DNA of 64,000 bases from Aurelia coerulea. Its lineage: Eukaryota; Cnidaria; Scyphozoa; Semaeostomeae; Ulmaridae. A program made the translations under genes and the position numbers. This document shows, one piece after another, positions 37,406-50,240 of the stretch. Below the pieces are notes generated by a model. The model was not told the DNA's origin. It was given only the letters and a program-made list of their open reading frames with translations, and did no database searches. Location: NCBI GenBank assembly GCA_039566865.1, contig CM076947.1, forward strand, positions 21,887,501 through 21,951,500. Reading direction: 5' to 3'. Within the stretch, counting starts at the first letter, position 1; every line of letters begins with the position of its first letter.

Positions 37406-38345
37406 GCTCAATATCTCTGTTCTTAAAATACGTACAGAGTTCTGATTGACTTTTTTGAACTCAGCGTTTAATTTTGCATCGGAACGTTGCTATTAAAAGT
37501 CAATTGATGAGTTTCTCTGCCTTAATGGAATAGATGCTTTTCGGTGGTAGTGATTCTGTACCAAATTCTCGCATCTATTGCAATCTGTTTAAAGCTCAAT
37601 ATCTCTGCTCTTAAAATACGTACAGAGTTCTGATTGACTTTTTTGAACTCAGCGTTCAATTTTGCATCGGAGCATTGCTATTAGAAATCAATTGATGAGT
37701 TTCTCTGCCTTAATGGAATAGATGCTTTTCGGTGGTAGTGATTCTGTACGAAATTCTCGCATCTATTGCAATCTGTTTAAAGCTCAATATCTCTGTTCTT
37801 AAAATACGTACAGAGTTCTCAATGACTTTTTTGAACTCAGCGTTTAATTTTGCATCGGAACATTGCTATTAAAAATCAATTGATGAGTTTCTCTGCCTTA
37901 ATGGAATAGATGCTTTTCGGTGGTAGTGATTCTGTACCAAATTCTCGCATCTATTGCAATCTGTTTAAAGCTCAATATCTCTGTTCTTAAAATACGTACA
38001 GAGTTCTGATTGACTTTTTTGAACTCAGCGTTTAATTTTGCATCGGAACGTTGCTATTAAAAGTCAATTGATGAGTTTCTCTGCCTTAATGGAATAGATG
38101 CTTTTCGGTGGTAGTGATTCTGTACCAAATTCTCGCATCTATTGCAATCTGTTTAAAGCTCAATATCTCTGCTCTTAAAATACGTACAGAGTTCTCAATG
38201 ACTTTTTTGAACTCAGCGTTTAATTTTGCATCGGAACGTTGCTATTAAAAGTCAATTGATGAGTTTCTCTGCCTTAATGGAATAGATGCTTTTCGGTGGT
38301 AGTGATGCTGTACCAAAATCTCGCATCTATTGCAATCTGTTTAAA
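36654..38345. repeat. 9-monomer higher-order repeat, copy 1 (1692 bp)
   Basis: Markers in the next 1692 bp repeat at the same spacing: TCAATTACC at 36691 and 38383, CTGTTAAAAGC at 36833 and 38525, and TCAATTACTTTTTTG at 37255 and 38947. The unit starts inside cassette Z, so the tail of the cassette plus several A/B monomers was amplified as a new unit. CACTATC after GCT marks its first monomer in both copies. Confidence 0.9.
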
Positions 38346-40037
38346 GCTCACTATCTCTGCTCTTAAAATACTTACAGAGTTCTCAATTACCTTTTTGAAC
38401 TCAGCGTTCAATTTTGCATGGGAACATTGCTATTAGAAATCAATTGATGAGTTTCTCTGCCTTAATGGAATAGATGCTTTTCGGTGGTAGTGATTCTGTA
38501 CCAAATTCTCGCATCTATTGCAATCTGTTAAAAGCTCAATATCTCTGCTCTTAAAATACTTACAGAGTTCTCAATGACTTTTTTGAACTCAGCGTTTAAT
38601 TTTGCATCGGAACATTGCTATTAAAAATCAATTGATGAGTTTCTCTGCCTTAATGGAATAGATGCTTTTCGGTGGTAGTGATTCTGTACCAAATTCTCGC
38701 ATCTATTGCAATCTGTTTAAAGCTCAATATCTCTGTTCTTAAAATACTTACAGAGTTCTGATTGACTTTTTTGAACTCAGCGTTCAATTTTGCATCGGAG
38801 CATTGCTATTAGAAATCAATTGATGAGTTTCTCTGCCTTAATGGAATAGATGCTTTTCGGTGGTAGTGATTCTGTACGAAATTCTCGCATCTATTGCAAT
38901 CTGTTTAAAGCTCAATATCTCTGTTCTTAAAATACGTACAGAGTTCTCAATTACTTTTTTGAACTCAGCGTTTAATTTTGCATCGGAACAATGCTATTAA
39001 AAATCAATTGATGAGTTTCTCTGCCTTAATGGAATAGATGCTTTTCGGTGGTAGTGATTCTGTACCAAATTCTCGCATCTATTGCAATCTGTTTAAAGCT
39101 CAATATCTCTGTTCTTAAAATACGTACAGAGTTCTGATTGACTTTTTTGAACTCAGCGTTTAATTTTGCATCGGAACGTTGCTATTAAAAGTCAATTGAT
39201 GAGTTTCTCTGCCTTAATGGAATAGATGCTTTTCGGTGGTAGTGATTCTGTACCAAATTCTCGCATCTATTGCAATCTGTTTAAAGCTCAATATCTCTGC
39301 TCTTAAAATACGTACAGAGTTCTGATTGACTTTTTTGAACTCAGCGTTCAATTTTGCATCGGAGCATTGCTATTAGAAATCAATTGATGAGTTTCTCTGC
39401 CTTAATGGAATAGATGCTTTTCGGTGGTAGTGATTCTGTACGAAATTCTCGCATCTATTGCAATCTGTTTAAAGCTCAATATCTCTGTTCTTAAAATACG
39501 TACAGAGTTCTCAATGACTTTTTTGAACTCAGCGTTTAATTTTGCATCGGAACATTGCTATTAAAAATCAATTGATGAGTTTCTCTGCCTTAATGGAATA
39601 GATGCTTTTCGGTGGTAGTGATTCTGTACCAAATTCTCGCATCTATTGCAATCTGTTTAAAGCTCAATATCTCTGTTCTTAAAATACGTACAGAGTTCTG
39701 ATTGACTTTTTTGAACTCAGCGTTTAATTTTGCATCGGAACGTTGCTATTAAAAGTCAATTGATGAGTTTCTCTGCCTTAATGGAATAGATGCTTTTCGG
39801 TGGTAGTGATTCTGTACCAAATTCTCGCATCTATTGCAATCTGTTTAAAGCTCAATATCTCTGCTCTTAAAATACGTACAGAGTTCTCAATGACTTTTTT
39901 GAACTCAGCGTTTAATTTTGCATCGGAACGTTGCTATTAAAAGTCAATTGATGAGTTTCTCTGCCTTAATGGAATAGATGCTTTTCGGTGGTAGTGATTC
40001 TGTACCAAAATCTCGCATCTATTGCAATCTGTTTAAA
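38346..40037. repeat. 9-monomer higher-order repeat, copy 2 (1692 bp)
   Basis: This is a near-identical tandem copy of 36654-38345. The last monomer has GATTCTGTACCAAAATC where copy 1 has GATGCTGTACCAAAATC, and the following monomer begins GCTGAATATC rather than GCTCACTATC. The very low divergence suggests recent duplication compared with the 20-mer at 7.7-15.2 kb. Confidence 0.9.
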
Positions 40038-43000
40038 GCTGAATATCTCTGCTCTTAAAATACTTACAGAGTTCTCAATTACCTTTTTGAACTCAGCGTT
40101 CAATTTTGCATGGGAACATTGCTATTAGAAATCAATTGATGAGTTTCTCTGCCTTAATGGAATAGATGCTTTTCGGTGGTACTGATTCTGTACCAAATTC
40201 TAGCATCTTGTGCAATCTGTTTAAAGCTCAATATCTCTGCTCTTAAAATACTTACAGAGTTCTCAATGACTTTTTTGAACTCAGCGTTTAATGATGCATT
40301 GGAACATTGCTATTAGAAATCAATTGATGAGTTTCTCTGCCTTAATGGAATAGATGCTTTTCGGTGGTAGTGATTCTGTACCAAATTCTCGCATCTATTG
40401 CAATCTGTTTAAAGCTCAATATCTCTGTTCTTAAAATACTTACAGAGTTCTGATTGACTTTTTTGAACTCAGCGTTCAATTTTGCATCGGAGCATTGCTA
40501 TTAGAAATCAATTGATGAGTTTCTCTGCCTTAATGGAATAGATGCTTTTCGGTGGTAGTGATTCTGTACGAAATTCTCGCATCTATTGCAATCTGTTTAA
40601 AGCTCAATATCTCTGTTCTTAAAATACGTACAGAGTTCTCAATGACTTTTTTGAACTCAGCGTTTAATTTTGCATCGGAACATTGCTATTAAAAATCAAT
40701 TGATGAGTTTCTCTGCCTTAATGGAATAGATGCTTTTCGGTGGTAGTGATTCTGTACCAAATTCTCGCATCTATTGCAATCTGTTTAAAGCTCAATATCT
40801 CTGTTCTTAAAATACGTACAGAGTTCTGATTGACTTTTTTGAACTCAGCGTTTAATTTTGCATCGGAACGTTGCTATTAAAAGTCAATTGATGAGTTTCT
40901 CTGCCTTAATGGAATAGATGCTTTTCGGTGGTAGTGATTCTGTACCAAATTCTCGCATCTATTGCAATCTGTTTAAAGCTCAATATCTCTGCTCTTAAAA
41001 TACGTACAGAGTTCTCAATGACGTTTTTGAACTCAGCGTTCAATTTTGCATCGGAGCATTGCTATTAGAAATCAATTGATGAGTTTCTCTGCCTTAATGG
41101 AATAGATGCTTTTCGGTGGTAGTGATTCTGTACCAAATTCTCGCATCAATTGCAATCTGTTTAAAGCTCAATATCTCTGCTCTTAAAATACTTACAGAGT
41201 TCTGATTGACGTTTTTGAACTCAGCGTTTAATTTTGCATCGAAACATTGCTATTAAAAATCAATTGATGAGTTTCTCTGCCTTATTGGAATAGATGCTTT
41301 TCGGTGGTAGTGATTCTGTACCAAATTCTCGCATCTATTGCAATCTGTTTAAAGCTCAATATCTCTGTTCTTAAAATACTTACTGAGTTCTGATTGACTT
41401 TTTTGAACTCAGCGTTTAATTTTGCATCGGAACATTGCTATTAAAAGTAAATTGATGAGTTTCTCTGCCTTAATGGAATAGATGCTTTTCGGTGGTAGTG
41501 ATTCTGTACCAAATTCTCGCATCTATTGCAATCTGTTTAAAGCTCAATATCTCTGCTCTTAAAATACGTACAGAGTTCTCAATGACTTTTTTGAACTCAC
41601 CGTTCAATTTTGCATCGGAGCATTGCTATTAGAAATCAATTGATGAGTTTCTCTGCCTTAATGGAATAGATGCTTTTCGGTGGTAGTGATTCTGTACGAA
41701 ATTCTCGCATCTATTGCAATCTGTTTAAAGCTCAATATCTCTGTTCTTAAAATACGTACAGAGTTCTGATTGACTTTTTTGAACTCAGCGTTTAATTTTG
41801 CATCGGAACGTTGCTATTAAAAGTCAATTGATGAGTTTCTCTGCCTTAATGGAATAGATGCTTTTCGGTGGTAGTGATTCTGTACCAAAATCTCGCATCT
41901 ATTGCAATCTGTTTAAAGCTCACTATCTCTGCTCTTAAAATACTTACAGAGTTCTCAATTACCTTTTTGAACTCAGCGTTCAATTTTGCATGGGAACATT
42001 GCTATTAGAAATCAATTGATGAGTTTCTCTGCCTTAATGGAATAGATGCTTTTCGGTGGTACTGATTCTGTACCAAATTCTCGCATCTATTGCAATCTGT
42101 TTAAAGCTCAATATCTCTGCTCTTAAAATACTTACAGAGTTCTCAATGACTTTTTTGAACTCAGCGTTTAATTTTGCATCGGAACATTGCTATTAAAAAT
42201 CAATTGATGAGTTTCTCTGCCTTAATGGAATAGATGCTTTTCGGTGGTAGTGATTCTGTACCAAATTCTCGCATCTATTGCAATCTGTTTAAAGCTCAAT
42301 ATCTCTGTTCTTAAAATACGTACAGAGTTCTGATTGACTTTTTTGAACTCAGCGTTTAATTTTGCATCGGAACGTTGCTATTAAAAGTCAATTGATGAGT
42401 TTCTCTGCCTTAATGGAATAGATGCTTTTCGGTGGTAGTGATTCTGTACCAAATTCTCGCATCTATTGCAATCTGTTTAAAGCTCAATATCTCTGCTCTT
42501 AAAATACGTACAGAGTTCTCAATGACTTTTTTGAACTCAACGTTCAATTTTGCATCGGAGCATTGCTATTAGAAATCAATTGATGAGTTTCTCTGCCTTA
42601 ATGGAATAGATGCTTTTCGGTGGTAGTGATTCTGTACCAAATTCTCGCATCTATTGCAATCTGTTTAAAGCTCAATATCTCTGTTCTTAAAATACTTACA
42701 GAGTTCTGATTGACTTTTTTGAACTCAGCGTTCAATTTTGCATCGGAGCATTGCTATTAGAAATCAATTGATGAGTTTCTCTGCCTTAATGGAATAGATG
42801 CTTTTCGGTGGTAGTGATTCTGTACGAAATTCTCGCATCTATTGCAATCTGTTTAAAGCTCAATATCTCTGTTCTTAAAATGCGTACAGAGTTTTCAATG
42901 ACTTTTTTGAACTCAGCGTTTAATTTTGCATCGGAACATTGCTATTAAAAATCAATTGATGTGTTTCTCTGCCTTAATGGAATAGATGCTTTTCGGTGGT

Positions 43001-43797
43001 AGTGATTCTGTACCAAATTCTCGCATCTATTGCAATCTGTTTAAAGCTCAATATCTCTGTTCTTAAAATACTTACAGAGTTCTGATTGACTTTTTTGAAC
43101 TCAGCGTTCAATTTTGCATCGGAACGTTGCTATTAAAAGTCAATTGATGAGTTTCTCTGCCTTAATGGAATAGATGCTTTTCGGTGGTAGTGATTCTGTA
43201 CGAAATTCTCGCATCTATTGCAATCTGTTTAAAGCTCAATATCTCTGTTCTTAAAATACTTACAGAGTTCTGATTGACTTTTTTGAACTCAGCGTTTAAT
43301 TTTGCATCGGAACGTTGCTATTAAAAGTCAATTGATGAGTTTCTCTGCCTTAATGGAATAGATGCTTTTCGGTGGTAGTGATTCTGTACCAAATTCTCGC
43401 ATCTATTGTAATCTGTTTAAAGCTCAACATCTCTGCTCTTAAAATACTTACAGAGTTCTCAATGACTTTTTTGAACTCACCGTTCAATTTTGCATCGGAG
43501 CATTGCTATTAGAAATCAATTGATGAGTTTCTCTGCCTTAATGGAATAGATGCTTTTCGGTGGTAGTGATTCTGTACCAAATTCTCGCATCTATTGCAAT
43601 CTGTTTAAAGCTCAATATCTCTGCTCTTAAAATACGTACAGAGTTCTGATTGACTTTTTTGAACTCAGCGTTTAATGATGCATCGGAACATTGCTATTAA
43701 AGATCAATTGATGAGTTTCTCTGCCTTAATGGAATAGATGCTTTTCGGTGGTAGTGATTCTGTACCAAATTCTCGCATCTATTGCAATCTGTTTAAA
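40038..43797. repeat. Twenty monomers, diverged continuation of the 9-mer with A/B copies
   Basis: The TCAATTACC/CATGGG monomer recurs at 40075 and then 41955 (1880 bp, ten monomers), so the 9-mer register is kept once and then broken. The first monomer ends with TTCTAGCATCTTGTGC (40198-40213), which alters the right arm of the inverted repeat. Others are ATGATGCATTGG near 40292, CTTATTGG near 41281, TTACTGAG near 41382, AAAAGTAAATTG near 41444, ATGCGTACAG near 42879 and GATGTGTTTC near 42957. ATACGTAC becomes rare toward the right end. Confidence 0.78.
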
Positions 43798-44549
43798 GCT
43801 CAATATCTCTGTTCTTAAAATACTTACAGAGTTCTGATTGACTTTTTGGAACTCAACGTTTAATTTTGCATCGGAACGTTGCTATTAAAAGTCAATTGAT
43901 GAGTTTCTCTGCCTTAATGGAATAGATGCTTTTCGGTGGTAGTGATTCTGTACCAAATTCTCGCATCTATTGCAATCTGTTTAAAGCTCAATATCTCTGC
44001 TGTTAAAATACTTACAGAGTTTTGATTGACTTTTTTGAACTCAGCGTTCAATTTTGCATCGGAGCATTGCTATTAGAAATCAATTGATGAGTTTCTCTGC
44101 CTTAATGGAATAGATGCTTTTCGGTGGTAGTGATTCTGTACCAAATTCTCGCATCTATTGCAATCTGTTTAAAGCTCAATATCTCTGTTCTTAAAATACT
44201 TACAGAGTTCTGATTGACTTTTTGGAACTCAACGTTTAATTTTGCATCGGAACGTTGCTATTAAAAGTCAATTGATGAGTTTCTCTGCCTTAATGGAATA
44301 GATGCTTTTCGGTGGTAGTGATTCTGTACCAAATTCTCGCATCTATTGCAATCTGTTTAAAGCTCAATATCTCTGCTGTTAAAATACTTACAGAGTTTTG
44401 ATTGACTTTTTTGAACTCAGCGTTCAATTTTGCATCGGAGCATTGCTATTAGAAATCAATTGATGAGTTTCTCTGCCTTAATGGAATAGATGCTTTTCGG
44501 TGGTAGTGATTCTGTACCAAATTCTCGCATCTATTGCAATCTGTTTAAA
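43798..44549. repeat. Two tandem copies of a 376-bp dimer
   Basis: The first member has TGTTC, CTTTTTGGAACTCAACG, ACGTTG and AAAAGTC. The second has TGCTGTTAAAATAC, GAGTTTTGATTGAC, GCGTTCAA, GAGCATT and AGAAATC. The pair at 43798-44173 is repeated at 44174-44549 with no difference that I can see. Nearly the same pair is tandem again at 47369-48120 with CAGCG instead of CAACG. Confidence 0.9.
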
Positions 44550-47368
44550 GCTCAATATCTCTGTTCTTAAAATACTTACAGAGTTCTGATTGACTTTTTT
44601 GAACTCAGCGTTTAACTTTGCATGGGAACATTGCTATTAGAAATCAATTGATGAGTTTCTCTGCCTTAATGGAATAGATGCTTTTCGGTGGTAGTGATTC
44701 TGTACCAAATTCTCGCTTCTATTGCAATCTGTTTAAAGCTCAATATCTCTGCTCTTAAAATACTTACAGAGTTCTGATTGACTTTTTTGAACTCAGCGTT
44801 TAATGATGCATCGGAACATTGCTATTAAAAATCAATTGATGAGATTCTCTGCCTTAATGGAATAGATGCTTTTCGGTGGTAGTGATTCTGTACCAAATTC
44901 TCGCATCTATTGCAATCTGTTTAAAGCTCAATATCTCTGCTCTTAAAATACGTACAGAGTTCTGATTGACTTTTTTGAACTCAGCGTTTAATTTTGCATC
45001 GGAACGTTGCTATTAAAAGTCAATTGATGAGTTTCTCTGCCTTAATGGAATAGATGCTTTTCGGTGGTAGTGATTCTGTACGAAATTCTCGCATCTCTTG
45101 CAATCTGTTTAAAGCTCAATATCTCTGCTCTTAAAATACTTACAGAGTTCTGATTGACTTTTTTGAAGTCAGCGTTTAATTTTGCATCGGAACATTGCTA
45201 TTAAAAATCAATTGATGAGTTTCTCTGCCTTAATGGAATAGATGCTTTTCGGTGGTAGTGATTCTGCACCAAATTCTCGCTTCTTTTGCAATCTGTTTAA
45301 AGCTCAATATCTCTGCTCTTAAAATACTTACAGAGTTCTGATTGACTTTTTTGAACTCAGCGTTTAATTTTGCATCGGAACATTGCTATTAAAAGTCAAT
45401 TGATGAGTTTCTCTGCCTTAATGGAATAGATGCTTTTCGGTGGTAGTGATTCTGTAGGAAATTCTCGCATCTATTGCAATCTGTTTAAAGCTCAATATCT
45501 CTGTTCTTAAAATACTTACAGAGTTCTGATTGACTTTTTTGAACTCAGCGTTTAATTTTGCATCGGAACGTTGCTATTAAAAGTCAATTGATGAGTTTCT
45601 CTGCCTTAATGGAATAGATGCTTTTCGGTGGTAGTGATTCTGTACCAAATTCTCGCATCTATTGTAATCTGTTTAAAGCTCAACATCTCTTCTCTTAAAA
45701 TACTTACAGAGTTCTCAATGACTTTTTTGAACTCACCGTTCAATTTTGCATCGGAACATTGCTATTAGAAATCAATTGATGAGTTTCTCTGCCTTAATGG
45801 AATAGATGCTTTTCGGTGGTAGTGATTCTGTACCAAATTCTCGCATCTATTGCAATCTGTTTAAAGCTCAATATCTGTGCTCTTAAAATACTTACAGAGT
45901 TCTCAATGACTTTTTTGAACTCAGCGTTCAATCTTGCATCGGAACATTGCTATTAGAAATCAATTGATGAGTTTCTCTGCCTTAATGGAATAGATGCTTT
46001 TCGGTGGTAGTGATTCTGTACCAAATTCTCGCATCTATTGCAATCTGTTTAAAGCTCAATATCTCTGCTCTTAAAATACTTACAGAGTTCTGATTGACTT
46101 TTTTGAACTCAGCGTTTAATTTTGCATCGGAACATTGCTATTAGAAATCAATTGATGAGTTTCTCTGCCTTAATGGAATAGATGCTTTTCGGTGGTAGTG
46201 ATTCTGTACCAAATTCTCGCATCTATTGCAATCTGTTTAAAGCTCAATATCTCTGTTCTTAAAATACTTACAGAGTTCTGATTGACTTTTTTGAACTCAG
46301 CGTTTAACTTTGCATGGGAACATTGCTATTAGAAATCAATTGATGAGTTTCTCTGCCTTAATGGAATAGATGCTTTTCGGTGGTAGTGATTCTGTACCAA
46401 ATTCTCGCATCTATTGCAATCTGTTTAAAGCTCAATATCTCTGCTGTTAAAATACTTACAGAGTTTTGATTGACTTTTTTGAACTCAGCGTTCAATTTTG
46501 CATCGGAGCATTGCTATTAGAAATCAATTGATGAGTTTCTCTGCCTTAATGGAATAGATGCTTTTCGGTGGTAGTGATTCTGTACCAAATTCTCGCATCT
46601 ATTGCAATCTGTTTAAAGCTCAATATCTCTGTTCTTAAAATACTTACAGAGTTCTGATTGACTTTTTTGAACTCAGCGTTTAACTTTGCATGGGAATATT
46701 GCTATTAGAAATAAATTGATGAGTTTCTCTGCCTTAATGGAATAGATGCTTTTCGGTGGTAGTGATTCTGTACCAAATTCTCGCTTCTATTGCAATCTGT
46801 TTAAAGCTCAATATCTCTGCTCTTAAAGCACTTACAGAGTTCTGATTGACTTTTTTGAACTCAGCGTTTAATTTTGCATCGGAACATTGCTATTAAAAGT
46901 CAATTGATGAGTTTCTCTGCCTTAATGGAATAGATGCTTTTCGGTGGTAGTGATTCTGTACGAAATTCTCGCATCTATTGCAATCTGTTTAAAGCTCAAT
47001 ATCTCTGCTCTTAAAATACTTACAGAGTTCTGATTGACTTTTTTGAACTCAGCGTTTAATGATGCATCGGAACATTGCTATTAAAAATCAATTGATGAGA
47101 TTCTCTGCCTTAATGGAATAGATGCTTTTCGGTGGTAGTGATTCTGTACCAAATTCTCGCATCTATTGCAATCTGTTTAAGCTCAATATCTCTGCTCTTA
47201 AAATACTTACAGAGTTTTGATTGACTTTTTTGAACTCAGCGTTTAATTTTGCATCGGAACGTTGCTATTAATAATCAATTGATGAGATTCTCTGCCTTAA
47301 TGGAATAGATGCTTTTCGGTGGTAGTGATTCTGTACCAAATTCTCGCATCTATTGCAATCTGTTTAAA
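44550..47368. repeat. Fifteen monomers carrying precursors of the right-end repeat
   Basis: Monomer types that later make up the 12-, 13- and 11-mers appear here in a different order: GTTTAACTTTGCATGGG (near 44609, 46309 and 46680), CTCGCTTCTATT, GATGAGATTCTC (near 44841) and ATTGTAATC with AACATC (near 45664-45684). One-off changes are GAAGTCAGCG near 45166, CTGCACC near 45266, CTGTAGG near 45452 and AAAGCACTTAC near 46826. CTGTTTAAGCTC at 47173-47184 lacks one A. Confidence 0.78.
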
Positions 47369-48120
47369 GCTCAATATCTCTGTTCTTAAAATACTTACAG
47401 AGTTCTGATTGACTTTTTGGAACTCAGCGTTTAATTTTGCATCGGAACGTTGCTATTAAAAGTCAATTGATGAGTTTCTCTGCCTTAATGGAATAGATGC
47501 TTTTCGGTGGTAGTGATTCTGTACCAAATTCTCGCATCTATTGCAATCTGTTTAAAGCTCAATATCTCTGCTGTTAAAATACTTACAGAGTTTTGATTGA
47601 CTTTTTTGAACTCAGCGTTCAATTTTGCATCGGAGCATTGCTATTAGAAATCAATTGATGAGTTTCTCTGCCTTAATGGAATAGATGCTTTTCGGTGGTA
47701 GTGATTCTGTACCAAATTCTCGCATCTATTGCAATCTGTTTAAAGCTCAATATCTCTGCTCTTAAAATACTTACAGAGTTTTGATTGACTTTTTGGAACT
47801 CAGCGTTTAATTTTGCATCGGAACGTTGCTATTAAAAGTCAATTGATGAGTTTCTCTGCCTTACTGGAATAGATGCTTTTCGGTGGTAGTGATTCTGTAC
47901 CAAATTCTCGCATCTATTGCAATCTGTTTAAAGCTCAATATCTCTGCTGTTAAAATACTTACAGAGTTTTGATTGACTTTTTTGAACTCAGCGTTCAATT
48001 TTGCATCGGAGCATTGCTATTAGAAATCAATTGATGAGTTTCTCTGCCTTAATGGAATAGATGCTTTTCGGTGGTAGTGATTCTGTACCAAATTCTCGCA
48101 TCTATTGCAATCTGTTTAAA
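47369..48120. repeat. Second tandem pair of the 376-bp dimer
   Basis: Copies at 47369-47744 and 47745-48120 have the CTTTTTGGAACTC/AAAAGTC monomer followed by the TGCTGTTAAAA/GAGTTTTGATTGAC monomer, as in 43798-44549. The first members differ slightly between the two copies (TGTTC with GTTCTGATT against TGCTC with GTTTTGATT, and TTAATGG against TTACTGG). The two dimer loci are 3571 bp apart, 19 monomers minus one base. Confidence 0.85.
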
Positions 48121-50240
48121 GCTCAATATCTCTGCTCTTAAAATACTTACAGAGTTTTGATTGACTTTTTTGAACTCAGCGTTTAATGATGCATCGGAAC
48201 ATTGCTATTAAAATCAATTGATGAGATTCTCTGCCTTAATGGAATAGATGCTTTTCGGTGGTAGTGATTCTGTACCAAATTCTCGCATCTATTGCAATCT
48301 GTTTAAAGCTCAATATCTCTGCTCTTAAAATACTTACAGAGTTCTTAATGACTTTTTTGAACTCACCGTTCAATTTTGCATCGGAGCATTGCCATTAGAA
48401 ATCAATTGATGAGTTTCTCTGCCTTAATGGAATAGATGCTTTTCGGTGGTAGTGATTCTGTACCAAATTCTCGCATCTATTGCAATCTGTTTAAAGCTCA
48501 ATATCTCTGTTCTTAAAATACTTACAGAGTTCTGATTGACTTTTTTGAACTCAGCGTTTAATGATGCATCGGAACATTGCTATTAAAGATCAATTGATGA
48601 GTTTCTCTGCCTTAATGGAATAGATGCTTTTCGGTGGTAGTGATTCTGTACCAAATTCTCGCATCTATTGCAATCTATTTAAAGCTCAATATCTCTGTTC
48701 TTAAAATACTTACAGAGTTCTGATTGACTTTTTGGAACTCAGCGTTTAATTTGCATCGGAACGTTGCTATTAAAAGTCAATTGATGAGTTTCTCTGCCTT
48801 AATGGAATAGATGCTTTTCGGTGGTAGTGATTCTGTACCAAATTCTCGCATCTATTGCAATCTGTTTAAAGCTCAATATCTCTGCTGTTAAAATACTTAC
48901 AGAGTTCTCAATGACTTTTTTGAACTCACCGTTCAATTTTGCATCGGAGCATTGCTATTAGAAATCAATTGATGAGTTTCTCTGCCTTAATGGAATAGAT
49001 GCTTTTCGGTGGTAGTGATTCTGTACCAAATTCTCGCATCTATTGCAATCTGTTTAAAGCTCAATATCTCTGCTCTTAAAATACTTACAGAGTTCTGATT
49101 GACTTTTTTGAACTCAGCGTTTAACTTTGCATGGGAACATTGCTATTAGAAATCAATTGATGAGTTTCTCTGCCTTAATGGAATAGATGCTTTTCGGTGG
49201 TAGTGATTCTGTACCAAATTCTCGCTTCTATTGCAATCTGTTTAAAGCTCAATATCTCTGCTCTTAAAATACTTACAGAGTTCTGATTGACTTTATTGAA
49301 CTCAGCGTTTAATTTTGCATCGGAACATTGCTATTAAAAGTCAATTGATGAGTTTCTCTGCCTTAATGGAATAGATGCTTTTCGGTGGTAGTGATTCTGT
49401 ACGAAATTCTCGCATCTATTGCAATCTGTTTAAAGCTCAATATCTCTGCTCTTAAAATACTTACAGAGTTCTCATTGACTTTTTTGAACTCAGCGTTTAA
49501 TGATGCATCGGAACATTGCTATTAATAATCAATTGATGAGATTCTCTGCCTTAATGGAATAGATGCTTTTCGGTGGTAGTGATTCTGTACCAAATTCTCG
49601 CATCTATTGCAATCTATTTAAAGCTCAATATCTCTGCTCTTAAAATACTTACAGAGTTCTGATTGACTTTTTTGAACTCAGCGTTTAATTTTGCATCGGA
49701 ACATTGCTATTAAAAATCAATTGATGGGTCTCTCTGCCTTAATGGAATAGATGCTTTTCGGTGGTAGTGATTCTGTACGAAATTCTCGCATCTATTGCAA
49801 TCTGTTTAAAGCTTAATATCTCTGCTCTTAAAATACTTACAGAGTTCTGATTGACTTTTTTGAACTCAGCGTTTAACTTTGCATGGGAACATTGCTATTA
49901 GAAATCAATTGATGAGTTTCTCTGCCTTAATGGAATAGATGCTTTTCGGTGGTAGTGATTCTGTACCAAATTCTCGCTTCTATTGCAATCTCTTTAAAGC
50001 TCAATATCTCTGCTCTTAAAATACTTACAGAGTTCTGATTGACTTTTTTGAACTCAGCGTTTAATTTTGCATCGGAACATTGCTATTAAAAGTCAATTGA
50101 TGAGTTTCTCTGCCTTAATGGAATAGATGCTTTTCGGTGGTAGTGATTCTGTACGAAATTCTCGCATCTATTGCAATCTGTTTAAAGCTCAATATCTCTG
50201 CTCTTAAAATACTTAAAGAGTTCTGATTGACTTTTTTGAA
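48121..50240. repeat. Monomers leading into the right-end higher-order repeat
   Basis: The part from 49449 to 50240 matches 51711-52502 marker for marker at 2262-bp spacing: CTCATTGAC at 49471 and 51733, and TTGATGGGTC at 49721 and 51983. The end of a 12-monomer unit therefore already lies here before the first complete unit. One-base losses occur near 48201-48214 (GCTATTAAAATC) and 48748-48753 (TTTAATTTGC). GACTTTATTGAAC near 49289 and CTCTTTAAAG near 49990 are private. Confidence 0.8.
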
